This document shows, piece by piece, positions 9,230 to 18,066 of a stretch of DNA of 64,000 bases. The notes beneath the pieces are model-generated. The model had not been told where the DNA came from and did not search any database. It worked only from the letters and a program-made list of their open reading frames with translations. The stretch's first letter is position 1. The number at the start of each line of letters is the position of its first letter. Both the position numbers and the translations under genes were made by a program. The stretch comes from Parerythrobacter_A sp963838735 (GTDB lineage: Bacteria > Pseudomonadota > Alphaproteobacteria > Sphingomonadales > Sphingomonadaceae), in NCBI GenBank assembly GCA_963838735.1, contig CAWISG010000004.1, positions 1 through 64,000 of the forward strand. Reading direction: 5' to 3'.

Positions 9230-9332
9230 CGTTCTTGCGGGACACCCTTTGGCGCATGTGTTTCGCAAACCAGCCTGCCGTATCCCGCCCGGTCCGCATA
9301 TCAGGTTCCCGCTGCATTCATGAAGGAATGGT

Positions 9333-10409
9333 ATGGCCATCCTTCCCGCTCAGCACCCCGCAAACACAGGAACCATTGCCATCCTGCCAGCCTACGGCCC
9401 TGCCTCTGCCCTGATCGCCAGCAACCGCTACAGCTGGCTGCTGCAACCGCGGATCGCATTTGCCGTGCTGGTTCTGCTATGTGGTGTGGCGGTTGTCGCC
9501 GGGGTACTCGTAAACCGACAGATGGCGCCTGCGCGCGATACACAAACCCCCGCTCCCTCCGTCGCCACCCTGACCGCATTTACGCCTGACGACCTGCGTC
9601 CCCTTGCCCCTGGCAGCGCCCTCGCCCTCAATGAAAGCCAACCCGTGGCACCGGGTGCGAACCCCGCAGCCACCGCCTTCAAAGGCAGTTTCTCGGGCCC
9701 CGGCCAGTACACCCGGTCGATAGACTGCATGACGGACGCGATCTATTACGAAGCGGGCAACGAAAGCGACGGCGGACAAGGCGCCGTTGCGCAGGTCATC
9801 CTCAACCGGGTGAGCCATATCGCCTATCCCAACAGCGTATGCGGTGTCATCTACCAGGGTTCCAACCGTCGCACCGGCTGCCAGTTTTCCTTCACCTGCG
9901 ATGGCTCGCTGATGCGCCCCCCCTCTCCGGCAGGCCGAGCCCGCGCCCGGCGCACCGCCGAACGCGCGCTCGGCGGCGCAGTGTCCTCGGCAGTGGGGCG
10001 ATCGACCCACTACCATGCAAATTACGTGGTGCCTTACTGGAGCTCCAGCCTGATCAAGACAGCCGTGATCGGCGCGCATATCTTCTACCGGTCGCCCGGC
10101 CGGGCCGGAAATGCCGCGGCGTTCCGGGCGCGCTATGCTGGGACGGAACCGGTTGTCGGTGCTGTCGCCTCCGAACCCCAGCATGTATTGCCTGAAACGG
10201 CACCTTCGCTTCCGACCTATAGTCCCCAAATGACAGATCCAAAGGTGATGGACGTACCAGAAGACAGCGCTAGGGCGCTCGACCATTCCGCGCTGCTCGA
10301 TTACAAGTTCCGCGGAAACCAACCGCTGCCGTTGTCCTCTGTCGAGCCCAAGCTGGAGTCTGCCCTCGATGCGGCAAAAGCAGGAACCGGCAAAAGCGTG
10401 ACTGATTGA
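9333..10409 (+). CDS. SleB/CwlJ-like cell wall hydrolase
   Basis: A 358-residue protein with an N-terminal cytoplasmic stretch and one membrane helix (FAVLVLLCGVAVVAGVLV, about residues 47-64), so probably inner-membrane anchored with a periplasmic domain. The Hydrolase_2 (SleB) domain spans about 130-260, with the characteristic DCMTDAIYYEAGNESDGGQG, AVAQVILNRV and CQFSFTCDGS segments. Members cleave peptidoglycan (lytic transglycosylase type) and are common as remodelling enzymes in non-sporulating alphaproteobacteria. The C-terminal ~100 residues are a proline-rich linker of unknown role. The gene stands alone. Confidence 0.88.
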   Translation: MAILPAQHPANTGTIAILPAYGPASALIASNRYSWLLQPRIAFAVLVLLCGVAVVAGVLVNRQMAPARDTQTPAPSVATLTAFTPDDLRPLAPGSALALNESQPVAPGANPAATAFKGSFSGPGQYTRSIDCMTDAIYYEAGNESDGGQGAVAQVILNRVSHIAYPNSVCGVIYQGSNRRTGCQFSFTCDGSLMRPPSPAGRARARRTAERALGGAVSSAVGRSTHYHANYVVPYWSSSLIKTAVIGAHIFYRSPGRAGNAAAFRARYAGTEPVVGAVASEPQHVLPETAPSLPTYSPQMTDPKVMDVPEDSARALDHSALLDYKFRGNQPLPLSSVEPKLESALDAAKAGTGKSVTD

Positions 10410-10515
10410 CAGATACAGAGGCAAACGTCTGGCCCTTAGCGCCATGCTTCGCCCGTTTCCTTCCCGGCGACACATCGCTACTGACACCAAATTACGCATG
10501 GCAAGGTGGAAATAC

Positions 10516-11089
10516 ATGAAACGCGCGCTGCTTGTAGCGACCCTGTTTGCAGGCACACTGGCTGGCTGCGGATCACCGGCAATTACGGATTATACAACCT
10601 CCCGGGATTCCCTGTTTTATCTAAAGCAGATCAAGCCTACCAAGGTTTCTGTTGGCGAGTTTCGTGGACCCGACAATTTTGACAAAGACGGGGGTCGCTT
10701 GCTCTGGGGTTGCGACTTGCCGTCAACCGATGACGAGGCACTGGATAATCGCGCCGCTGCTCTATCTGCGAGAAGCTTTTGTCGAAGAACTAACGGCCAG
10801 CGGTTCTCTTTCGGCTATTCCGGTTGAGCCGGAACTGAGCGGCATCGTCACGCAGATGTCTCTGGATAGGGACCTTGTGTTCGATGGGACATGGTCAATT
10901 GAGCTTTTACTCAAATCGTCAAACGGTGCCGAACTGCTCGTTCGCGAAGAATATGGTTTTGATATCGGAGCATTTTTTGGACCAACCCTTTGTCAGGAAG
11001 CCGTCAGGAATTTCGAGCCAGCGGTGCGATCCCTGTTGGAAAAAGCAATTCAATCACCTGATTTTCCTGCGTTGGTGAAGGCCAGTTAG
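10516..11089 (+). pseudogene. Small lipoprotein, frameshifted
   Basis: The start ATG at 10516 has ribosome site AAGGTGG and encodes a lipoprotein signal, MKRALLVATLFAGTLAGCGS, with lipobox LAGC. The frame runs correctly to about residue 80 (GGRLLWGCDLPSTDDEALDN) and then departs into a low-quality tail. From about 10755 the next frame continues as a plausible domain (APLLYLREAFVEELTASGSL to FPALVKAS) up to 11089. One extra base around 10745-10765 explains both halves. Restored length is about 190 aa. I do not recognise the family; the C-terminal part resembles exported lipoproteins of unknown function. Genuine decay and sequencing error cannot be separated here. Confidence 0.65.
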
Positions 11090-11107
11090 CTTTCTAAGAT
11101 GCTACTA

Positions 11108-12049
11108 TCAGTTCGGTTTTTCCAGCTTTAGCGCTTCAATTTCGGTAGCCATCGCTTTTATTCTGCTGCGCCATGGCGGATGCCTGGATTTTGAAAACAG
11201 ACTGTTTTGCAAGGGGCCATATCGTCGCCAGAAACGCAGTGCGGCGTCAGGAGAAAACCCCGCGGCATCGAGCAAGCGTATGCTAAGCCTGTCCGCCTCG
11301 AATTCCGTGTGCCGCATCAGGCGGCGCGACCGGCCATTTACATCCAGTACAGCACGATGTCCCAATATGTTGTGGGCAAGCTCATGCGCCAGAATAGCAG
11401 CAAGCTCAGCATCGTCTTTGGCAAGACTCACGATCCCGGTCGTGAGTACCACATTCGTTCCATCCGCATACGCGTTCAATTTTGATGATGGCTTCAAATT
11501 CACTTTATTTCGGCATCCAGGTTCGGCCTCGATCAGGATCGTTTTGTGTGCGGCACCTCTTTTGACAAGCAGGCGCGCAGAACCATCTTCAAATTCTGCT
11601 TCGATCTTTTGATCAACGATTTCTGAAAAACTTGTAGATGCCCTGTTCTTTTCGGCTGCTATTACGGGCAATCGGACACCGTCCACCGCCTCGACAATAT
11701 CGCCTGTTTTCAAACCGGCTTTATCCGCGGGCCCACCTGAAGCAATCGCGAGAACACGCACTTCTCGATCAAGACCAAAATGTTTTTGCGCGGCGCTTCT
11801 AAACGGCGGACTGTATTGTGAAAGATGGTGAATTGTGAAACCAGGACGCGCTGCAACAGCAGAACAAAATTCCAACGATGCGATATCGATTTTGTGTGAT
11901 ATCGACGCGACCCGTTGATCAAAAGTTGATATCACATTAAGCGCTAGTTTCTTCTGATCTATTTCTCGAGCATAAGCGTCTTTACCCAACAATAATGATA
12001 TTATTATAAATGAAAGTATTTTAGTATGTTTCGCTCTTATTATTAGCAT
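11108..12049 (-). CDS. PDZ-domain M48-family metalloprotease, exported
   Basis: A zinc protease with a signal peptide (MLIIRAKHTKILSFIIISLL, AYA cleavage), a PDZ-like domain at about 95-150 (GGPADKAGLKTGDIVEAVDG) and an M48 catalytic domain with HELAHNILGH and the distal EADR glutamate. It probably degrades misfolded envelope proteins or small substrates in the periplasm. The start is uncertain: 12049 gives the cleanest signal peptide, while 12082 or 12151 would extend it upstream. The gene and its 5' flank (about 11.9-12.1 kb) are distinctly AT-rich compared with neighbours, which suggests horizontal acquisition. It is convergent with the broken lipoprotein, about 20 bases apart. Confidence 0.8.
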   Translation of the reverse strand: MLIIRAKHTKILSFIIISLLLGKDAYAREIDQKKLALNVISTFDQRVASISHKIDIASLEFCSAVAARPGFTIHHLSQYSPPFRSAAQKHFGLDREVRVLAIASGGPADKAGLKTGDIVEAVDGVRLPVIAAEKNRASTSFSEIVDQKIEAEFEDGSARLLVKRGAAHKTILIEAEPGCRNKVNLKPSSKLNAYADGTNVVLTTGIVSLAKDDAELAAILAHELAHNILGHRAVLDVNGRSRRLMRHTEFEADRLSIRLLDAAGFSPDAALRFWRRYGPLQNSLFSKSRHPPWRSRIKAMATEIEALKLEKPN

Positions 12050-12193
12050 GATAGATTTATTATAATTTCTAATTTTATACATGGCGACTTTTACAGTTTT
12101 GCTACCCTGCGATGGTACATATTCAAAAACTATTTCGTGCAGTCTTCGCATATCGTTGAGGTGTCAGAAAGGTACTCTGTGCAAACTTGTGTT

Positions 12194-12420
12194 TCATTCG
12201 CGTACTTTGTTTAAAGCTCGCCATACTGTCGATCGACTGATACTCAGCTCTTTTGCAATTGCACTTGGTTTTATACCTTCGTCGCGCATTTGGCAAACTT
12301 GGCCGCATCGATACTTGGTTTGCGCCGCTTGTAAACGCCTTTGGCCTTGCCTGCGATGCCTTCCATCTGCCGTTCGCGTCGCAGGTTGGTTTCGATTGCC
12401 AACGCAATCCTGTGCGCCGC
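12194..12420 (-). pseudogene. Serine recombinase (Tn3-type resolvase) C-terminal remnant
   Basis: Translated pieces match the C-terminal end of DNA invertase/resolvase proteins. Upstream is RRERQMEGIAGKAKGVYKRR then KPSIDAAKFAK. After a one-base frame change near 12310 comes the DNA-binding helix-turn-helix RDEGIKPSAIAKELSISRST ending WRALNKVRE. The catalytic N-terminal domain is absent. Together with the neighbouring phage-type fragment this marks a decayed mobile-element segment. Confidence 0.75.
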
Positions 12421-12542
12421 TTCTGACGGCCGCCGCCATTACGACCTGACCAACGATGTGTAGAAAGCTGCCGCCAGTGCCTCCGACGAATCGGACGGTG
12501 CATCTGCCAAGGCCAGCGTTCCGGTTTGGAGGTCATGCACTG

Positions 12543-13120
12543 ACGACAAATACAAGTTAGTCGTCCTCGACGAACAAAGCAATTCCGCCGACCCTCGCCC
12601 CACCCCGGCCGCCAACCTGCGCGTGGCGCTTGAGGCTCAGCTCGAAGGACTCGGCATCGCGAACAAGGTCCGGTTGCAGATCCTAGATACACTGGGAACC
12701 CCGGCCCGGCGCTACGGTGCTGGCGGCGATGCGCTAATCCAGGTAGCGACCGACACGGCACAGGACGAGGTGTTCACGCTGCACCACGAAGCTGTCCACT
12801 ACCTGCGCGATGCGGGGCTGTTCAGCGCGTCCGAGTGGTCGATCTCGACTGCGAAGACGAAGCGCGATCCTGGGCTTATGGGTTCGATCCGCCGCCGATA
12901 TGGGCGACTGACGGAAGAAGCGCAGACCGAGGAAGCGACTGCCGATATGTTCGCGCGGTACCAGCGCGGCGATTATCAGGCGAAGGGTATGGTTGCCTGC
13001 GTCTTCAAGCGGCTGGCGGATTTCTTGGAGGCGCTCCGCAACGTGTTGGCCGGCCGCGGCTTCCGTACGGCCGAGGGTGTGATGCGCAGCTTGTCGGACG
13101 GCCGAGTTGGGGGGGCGTGA
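12543..13120 (+). pseudogene. Fragment of a phage/ICE-type large polyvalent protein with HEXXH-like motif
   Basis: An open frame from 12543 contains DTAQDEVFTLHHEAVHYLRD and GLFSASEWSI. This pattern (HEAVH plus a following aspartate/tryptophan region) is seen in metalloprotease-like or large polyvalent-associated domains of giant phage and conjugative-element proteins. It lacks a proper start (a stop precedes 12543) and ends at 13120 after about 190 residues, whereas such proteins often exceed 1000. I read it as a remnant of an integrated element. Function is not assignable; the family resemblance is moderate. Confidence 0.5.
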
Positions 13121-13166
13121 AGGCAAAGTCGAAGGTTCGGGTTAGCAGGATAGCGCAGCAGACGAC

Positions 13167-13553
13167 ATGTTCATGCGCAAGGAAGCACTGGCCAAAATCC
13201 ATCGCAATAATTCCTGGGGTGCCGACTTTGGCGTGTTCTCCCCACAGGGCGGCACCCGTGTCGGCTCCATCGGATCAGCCCGACACAAAGCCCTCCGGCA
13301 GTCGATGCGCGTGAACGAATACAATCAGAAATATGTGATCGTCTTGGCCTGGCGTAACGGTCCCGCGACGTTCGGCTCGGTGCGCATCGCCCGCGGCACT
13401 CCGCCCGACCTCGATGCGGCCGATTTCAACCGCTACTCAAAGTGCAGCCGATCTGCGGGTATACCACAGGCGACGCCGACCGGCTTCGATGCGAAGTACG
13501 GCGGCTCTGTGAGGTCTTCAGCATTAATGTACTTTCAAACTATACGGAGATAA
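13167..13553 (+). CDS. Hypothetical open frame in the mobile-element debris
   Basis: A 128-codon frame beginning MFMRKEALAKIHRNNSWGAD. I do not recognise any family. It lies just downstream of the polyvalent-protein fragment, on the same strand, and may be another broken piece of the same element. Codon use is less clearly coding than in neighbouring genes, and no ribosome site is obvious. Low confidence that it is expressed. Confidence 0.25.
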   Translation: MFMRKEALAKIHRNNSWGADFGVFSPQGGTRVGSIGSARHKALRQSMRVNEYNQKYVIVLAWRNGPATFGSVRIARGTPPDLDAADFNRYSKCSRSAGIPQATPTGFDAKYGGSVRSSALMYFQTIRR

Positions 13554-13788
13554 CCGCAAAGGAACTTTCTGGTTTTTTGAATGCCGATCGCGATTAGCCG
13601 TTCAATGTCTGAAATGCGCCCCGATGTCGGTCAAAGTTAACCGAGATTTGGGTCTGCGAGAGCAGACATGATTTTGTAAAATTAGAAATGGCAGCGATAG
13701 GCCAATTCACTGCCTGTTTGGGACTTATCTAACAAGGGCAGCAGCTACAACTCGAGATTGATGGGTTAGCTAGGCCGATGGAAGCTTT

Positions 13789-13820
13789 AAAAAAAACCCC
13801 CGCCAGCGAGCTGGCGGGGG
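13789..13820 (-). terminator. Rho-independent terminator of the tracrRNA
   Basis: A perfect 10-bp GC-rich stem (13797-13806 with 13811-13820, CCCCCGCCAG/CTGGCGGGGG) has a 4-nt loop and is followed on the minus strand by eight T residues (13789-13796). It is a textbook intrinsic terminator for leftward transcription. Confidence 0.95.
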
Positions 13821-13950
13821 ATCCTTTGATATGAGAACCCTCAATATCAGTGCTTCAAATCAGAAAATTTCCGGGCCCCGCCTAAGCGATTGATCATTCT
13901 TCACAGTGAAGCTCTGTTACCGTGGCTTCCCTACCGATTTGCCATTTACT
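13789..13950 (-). ncRNA. tracrRNA of the type II-C CRISPR-Cas system
   Basis: Read on the minus strand, 13943 down to 13920 is an anti-repeat. 23 of its 24 bases are identical to the CRISPR repeat as written on the plus strand, so it pairs with the first 25 nt or so of a minus-strand crRNA repeat. Downstream in the RNA come a short hairpin (13899-13911), a stronger hairpin with arms TGATAT/ATATCA (13827-13849) and a perfect terminator ending in eight U (13789-13820). Predicted length is about 160 nt. Anti-repeat at the 5' end, then tail hairpins and terminator, is the standard tracrRNA architecture. The gene diverges from cas9 and overlaps its 5' leader region. The 5' end is inferred from a candidate promoter. 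Confidence 0.9.
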
Positions 13951-13979
13951 TCAATTGCCTATTGACGCTGCCGGGTCAA
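13951..13979 (-). promoter_or_regulatory. Candidate tracrRNA promoter, overlapping a candidate cas9 promoter
   Basis: On the minus strand, TTGACC (13979-13974) is followed after 17 bases by AATTGA (13956-13951), giving a start near 13945-13950, just before the anti-repeat. On the plus strand a TTGACG hexamer (13962-13967) lies inside the same segment and may be the -35 of cas9; its -10 is weak. The layout suggests interlocked divergent promoters. Assignments are by eye. Confidence 0.5.
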
Positions 13980-14012
13980 GCCGCTTGTTTGGACGTAAAA
14001 GGGAATATGGCG

Positions 14013-17000
14013 ATGAAAAGCCTTGCATCCAATGGTTTGGTCTTCGGAATCGATCTCGGCATTGCATCTTGTGGCTGGGCTGTATTGCGTCACCCTTCGG
14101 ACGCCGAACCAACTGGCGCGATCGAGGCGATCGGCAGTTGGATGTTCGACGTTCCCGAAACATCGGAAAAAAAGATACCTACCAACCAGATAAGGCGTGG
14201 CAATAGGCTGCTGCGCCGTGTGGTCAGGCGTCGGGCACAACGCATGGCTACAATCCGGCGCCTGTTCAAGGAACATGGTCTGTTGTCGAGCGATGATCGT
14301 GACTCCCTGAAGCGAGCCGATACCGATCCTTGGGAGCTGCGCGCAAGAGGCCTAGACAAGTCGCTGAAGCCCGCCGAACTGGCCGTCGCGCTGGGACACA
14401 TCGCCAAGCGGCGTGGGTTCAAATCCGCCGCCAAACGAAAGGAAGCGAATACAGTCCCCGAAGAAAAGAAAATGCTCGCAGCCCTTAGCGAGACAAAAGC
14501 TAAGATCGCACGATATGGGACTGTTGGTGCGCTCTTTGCGCGTGATCCCGAGTTTTCCTCACGGAAGCGCAATCGAGATGGAATTTACGACCGAACCGCC
14601 CAACGTGAAGATTTGGAAGACGAGGTTCGGAAGATATTTTCCGCTCAGCAGCGGCTTGGAAATGAACTGGCAAGCGACGCCTTGGAAGCAGCATTCGTCA
14701 ACACCGCCTTCTTCCAGCGTCCCCTTCAGGACAGTGAACGGCTTGTCGGCATGTGCCTGTTCGAACCGACCGAGAAACGAGCTGCGAAACACGCGCCGTT
14801 CTTCGAAAAGTTTCGGCTGCTAACCCGCCTGGTCAATTTACGTATCACAACTGATGACGGCGAGCGTGCGCTGACTCAGGACGAACTTGCGGCGGCTACC
14901 AGCGATCTGGGATCAACCGCCAAGCTCTCGGTGAAGACCATACGGAAGCGCATCAGCTTGCCAAACAAGCATCGCTTTACGGCCATCAAGCCCGACGAAG
15001 AAGGCCATGACATCGCTGCTCGCACTGGCGAGGCCATGCACGGCACGAAGAAACTGCGCGATGCCTTGGGCGAAGATGTTTGGGCCGAATTGCGAGAACA
15101 GCCGGAAACGCTGGACAAAATCACGCATGTTCTCAGCTTCTTCGAAACTGCCGAGAAAATCGGTGACGAATTGAAGAAATTGGGCCTGCCAGCAGGGACG
15201 GTTGATCGGCTGCTGGAAGCCTTGCCATCATTCGCGCGCTTCAAAGGCGCTGGCCACATCTCCGCCAAGGCTGCCCGCGCGCTGATTCCGCATCTTGAAG
15301 CGGGTCTACGTTACGATCAGGCGTGTGAGGCCGTGGGCTACGATCACGCCGCCTCGCGCTGGTCGAGGCGAGAACAGATGGTTGACAAGAAATCCTTCAA
15401 CCAGCTCGTGAAGGACATGGGGGCGGAGATCGCCAACCCCATCGCACGAAAATCCCTGACCGAAGGGTTGAAGCAGCTTTGGGCCATGCGCAATCGCTGG
15501 GGTCTGCCCGATGCCGTGCATATCGAGATGGCCCGCGATGTTGGCAACAGCCTTGAAGAACGCAACAAGATCAAGAAGCGCCTAGACGATACGACAGCGC
15601 AGCGCGAGCGGGAGCGAAAGGAAGCTGCCGAGCAGCTTGGCATCGATCCTGGCGACGTCAGCGGCGATACTTTGCTGCGCTATCGCCTCTGGAAGGAACA
15701 GGCGGGGCGATGCCCCTATACCGATATTGCGATTCCACCGAATGCGATTGCCGCGACTGATAACAGCTTTCAGGTCGATCATATCCTGCCGTGGTCCCGC
15801 TTCGGAGATGACAGCTTCAACAACAAGGTTCTGTGTAGCGCGGCGGCAAACCAGGAGAAGCGTGGGAATACTCCGTTTGAGTGGATCATGCGTACGAAAA
15901 GCGAAGAAGGTTGGGCGACCTTCGTTGAGAGGATCGAGACGAACAAGCAGTACCGTGGTTTTAAGAAGCGCAACTACACCTTGAAGAACGCCAAGGAAGC
16001 CGAGGAGCGCTTCCGTAGCCGCAATCTCAATGACACACGCTATGCTTGCCGCCTCCTCGCTGAGGCCGTTAGGCTTTTTTACCCAGAGGGTGAGCGGCAG
16101 GACCGGGGCGGCAAGCGCCGGGTGTTCACGCGCCCTGGCTCACTTACCGCAGCTCTGCGCCACGCATGGGGCATAGAGTCGCTCAAGAAGGTGGATGGTC
16201 AGCGGGTCGAGGACGCGCGCCATCATGCGCTAGATGCGTTGGTCGTTGCCGCCGTTGGCGAATGGGAAGTCCAGCGACTGACCAAGAGCTTTCAGGAATG
16301 GGAACAGCGCGGCCTTGCCCGACCGCTACGGCGTGTCGAACCGCCTTGGGGCGACTGCCAGAGCTTCCGGCGTGAAGTGCAGGACGCTTATGATGCGATT
16401 TTTGTCGCCCGCCCAGAGCGTCGCCGCGCACGTGGCGAGGGCCATGAGGCGACTATTCGGCAGGTGAAGCAACGCGACGGCGAAACGCGGGTCTATGAAC
16501 GAGTAGCTATTGCCAAGCTGACCGAAAAGCGTCTCGGTGAGGTCAAAGATCCCGATCGCAATTCAGCCATTGTCGCTTCCATCAAGCAGTGGATTGAAGA
16601 TGGCCGACCCGTCGATGCTTTGCCCAGATCTCCCGCAGGCCATGAAATTCGCAAGGTCAGAGTCCTAGCCGAGAGGAAATATAAGAACCCTGCGGTTCCA
16701 GTCCGTGGCGGCACAGCAGCGCGAAGCAACATGGTCCGGGTCGATGTGTTCTCGAAACCCGATAAGCACGGGAGGGATAAGTTTTACCTTATCCCAATTT
16801 ACCCACACCAGATCATGGATAAGCAGCAATTCCCCGAACCGCCCATGCGGGCGATTGTGGCGAACAAACTGGAAGCTGATTGGGAGCGGATTGACGCGAG
16901 TTTCAATTTTCGATTCAGTCTTTACCCGCGCTGCTATTTGGAGGTCGTAAAGCCAGATGGAAGTATCTTCGAAGGGTACTTCTCTGGCGCTCATAGTGGA

Positions 17001-17204
17001 ACTGGCGCCCTTACCCTGTTCAATCCGAACAACAAGAACTCGTTTATCGACGATTTGGGACGCAAGATGGAGGGAATTGGTGCAAGGACTCTGTTAACCA
17101 TAAAGAAGTACAGTGTGGACCGCTTCGCAAATCGTTCCGAAGTTAAGTCGGAGGTTCGCACATGGCGTGGCGCGGTCTGCACATCTCCAATCCCGCCCGG
17201 CTGA
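14013..17204 (+). CDS. cas9: Cas9 RNA-guided endonuclease, type II-C
   Basis: About 1063 residues, compact as expected for II-C. RuvC-I GIDLGIASCGWAVL has catalytic D14. The arginine-rich bridge helix (RRGNRLLRRVVRRRAQRM) follows at about 50-80, then an alpha-helical REC lobe. RuvC-II VHIEMARD has E505; HNH QVDHILPWSRF has H590 with N613 in AANQEKRG; RuvC-III HHALDALVV has H738 and D741. The C-terminal ~250 residues form the wedge/PAM-interacting region. All nuclease residues are intact. I chose ATG 14013 because AGGG at 14000-14003 is well spaced for it; ATG 14007 is possible. The frame is open back to 13890, but that would run through the tracrRNA anti-repeat and add a segment unlike Cas9. 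The gene overlaps cas1 by 43 bases. Confidence 0.96.
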   Translation: MKSLASNGLVFGIDLGIASCGWAVLRHPSDAEPTGAIEAIGSWMFDVPETSEKKIPTNQIRRGNRLLRRVVRRRAQRMATIRRLFKEHGLLSSDDRDSLKRADTDPWELRARGLDKSLKPAELAVALGHIAKRRGFKSAAKRKEANTVPEEKKMLAALSETKAKIARYGTVGALFARDPEFSSRKRNRDGIYDRTAQREDLEDEVRKIFSAQQRLGNELASDALEAAFVNTAFFQRPLQDSERLVGMCLFEPTEKRAAKHAPFFEKFRLLTRLVNLRITTDDGERALTQDELAAATSDLGSTAKLSVKTIRKRISLPNKHRFTAIKPDEEGHDIAARTGEAMHGTKKLRDALGEDVWAELREQPETLDKITHVLSFFETAEKIGDELKKLGLPAGTVDRLLEALPSFARFKGAGHISAKAARALIPHLEAGLRYDQACEAVGYDHAASRWSRREQMVDKKSFNQLVKDMGAEIANPIARKSLTEGLKQLWAMRNRWGLPDAVHIEMARDVGNSLEERNKIKKRLDDTTAQRERERKEAAEQLGIDPGDVSGDTLLRYRLWKEQAGRCPYTDIAIPPNAIAATDNSFQVDHILPWSRFGDDSFNNKVLCSAAANQEKRGNTPFEWIMRTKSEEGWATFVERIETNKQYRGFKKRNYTLKNAKEAEERFRSRNLNDTRYACRLLAEAVRLFYPEGERQDRGGKRRVFTRPGSLTAALRHAWGIESLKKVDGQRVEDARHHALDALVVAAVGEWEVQRLTKSFQEWEQRGLARPLRRVEPPWGDCQSFRREVQDAYDAIFVARPERRRARGEGHEATIRQVKQRDGETRVYERVAIAKLTEKRLGEVKDPDRNSAIVASIKQWIEDGRPVDALPRSPAGHEIRKVRVLAERKYKNPAVPVRGGTAARSNMVRVDVFSKPDKHGRDKFYLIPIYPHQIMDKQQFPEPPMRAIVANKLEADWERIDASFNFRFSLYPRCYLEVVKPDGSIFEGYFSGAHSGTGALTLFNPNNKNSFIDDLGRKMEGIGARTLLTIKKYSVDRFANRSEVKSEVRTWRGAVCTSPIPPG

Positions 17205-18064
17205 CGCATCGGAGGCGGCAGATCGTCGTCGCGCTGGATAATGGTGACGAAGAACTGACCTTTCCGGTTGAGGACGTAGCCTGGCTTATTCTCGACACAC
17301 CCCAAGTTTCGCTTTCCGGTTCTCTGCTTAGCGCATTGGCGGAAAACGGCGTTGCGATGATCGTACCGGACGCCAAGCATCACCCAGCCGGCGTGTTGAT
17401 CTCATTCCATCAGCATCATGCCCAATCAGCAATCGCCCACGCCCAAATCGGAATGACCGGCCCGCTTCAGAAACGACTTTGGCAGCGTATCGTAAAAGCG
17501 AAGATTGAAAACCAGGCGGCAGTCCTCCGCGCCATCGGCAATGAACACGCGCAGGCTCTGTCTGCAATGGCGTCTCGTGTTGGATCGGGCGATCCCGGCA
17601 ATCTGGAAGCTCAGGCGGCTCGTACCTACTGGCCTCGACTGTTTGACGATTTTCGCCGACACGACGAGACACGGGAGAATGACCTCCTCAACTATGGCTA
17701 CGCCGTTGTTCGGGCAGCTATCGCCCGTGCCTGTGCTGCATCAGGCTTGCTTCCGACATTCGGCATTCATCACAAATCCCGCACCAACCCGTTCAATCTC
17801 GTCGATGATCTGATCGAACCTTTTCGGCCTTCCGTTGATCGCCTGGCGCAAAAGCGTGCGAATGAAACGGAAGGGACAGAACTGGATGTCGAAGATCGCC
17901 GCCACATGGCGGGTATTCTCGGTGAAACCGTATCGATGGGGGAAGAGCGCCTTACCATCCTTGCCGCTACCGAGGCAGTGGCAGCGAGTCTCGTCCGAGC
18001 AATCGAGGGCCGCGATCCCGGTCTGCTCAACACGCCCGCCTTGCCACTGGCGCGGCGGCATTAG
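17162..18064 (+). CDS. cas1: Cas1 integrase of the type II-C system
   Basis: A 300-residue Cas1, the catalytic subunit of the spacer-acquisition complex. It begins MAWRGLHISNPARLTHRRRQ, the usual type II N-terminal beta domain, and has the alpha-helical catalytic domain with NDLLNYGYAVVRAAIARA and GLLPTFGIHHKSRTNPFNLV (metal-binding His) and the acidic DDLIEPFRPSVD. It starts inside the last 43 bases of cas9 and is followed two bases later by cas2, so translation is probably coupled. No csn2 or cas4 is present, which fits subtype II-C. Confidence 0.96.
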   Translation: MAWRGLHISNPARLTHRRRQIVVALDNGDEELTFPVEDVAWLILDTPQVSLSGSLLSALAENGVAMIVPDAKHHPAGVLISFHQHHAQSAIAHAQIGMTGPLQKRLWQRIVKAKIENQAAVLRAIGNEHAQALSAMASRVGSGDPGNLEAQAARTYWPRLFDDFRRHDETRENDLLNYGYAVVRAAIARACAASGLLPTFGIHHKSRTNPFNLVDDLIEPFRPSVDRLAQKRANETEGTELDVEDRRHMAGILGETVSMGEERLTILAATEAVAASLVRAIEGRDPGLLNTPALPLARRH

Positions 18065-18066
18065 TC

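Noticed and set aside
5509..9317. Long minus-strand frames opposite the two acidic secreted proteins
   Set aside because: They are byproducts of Asp/Ala-rich GC-skewed codons on the plus strand; they show Arg/Gly/Ser low complexity and no domains.
1..13788. Second attachment-site copy of the tRNA-Ser 3' end to the left of the CRISPR island
   Set aside because: I scanned the gaps by eye for the GGAGAGGGTGGGATTCGAA segment and saw none, so island limits are not claimed.
13950..14006. Plus-strand tracrRNA starting at the same anti-repeat
   Set aside because: On the plus strand the paired segment would match the wrong half of the repeat and run straight into cas9 without hairpins or a terminator.
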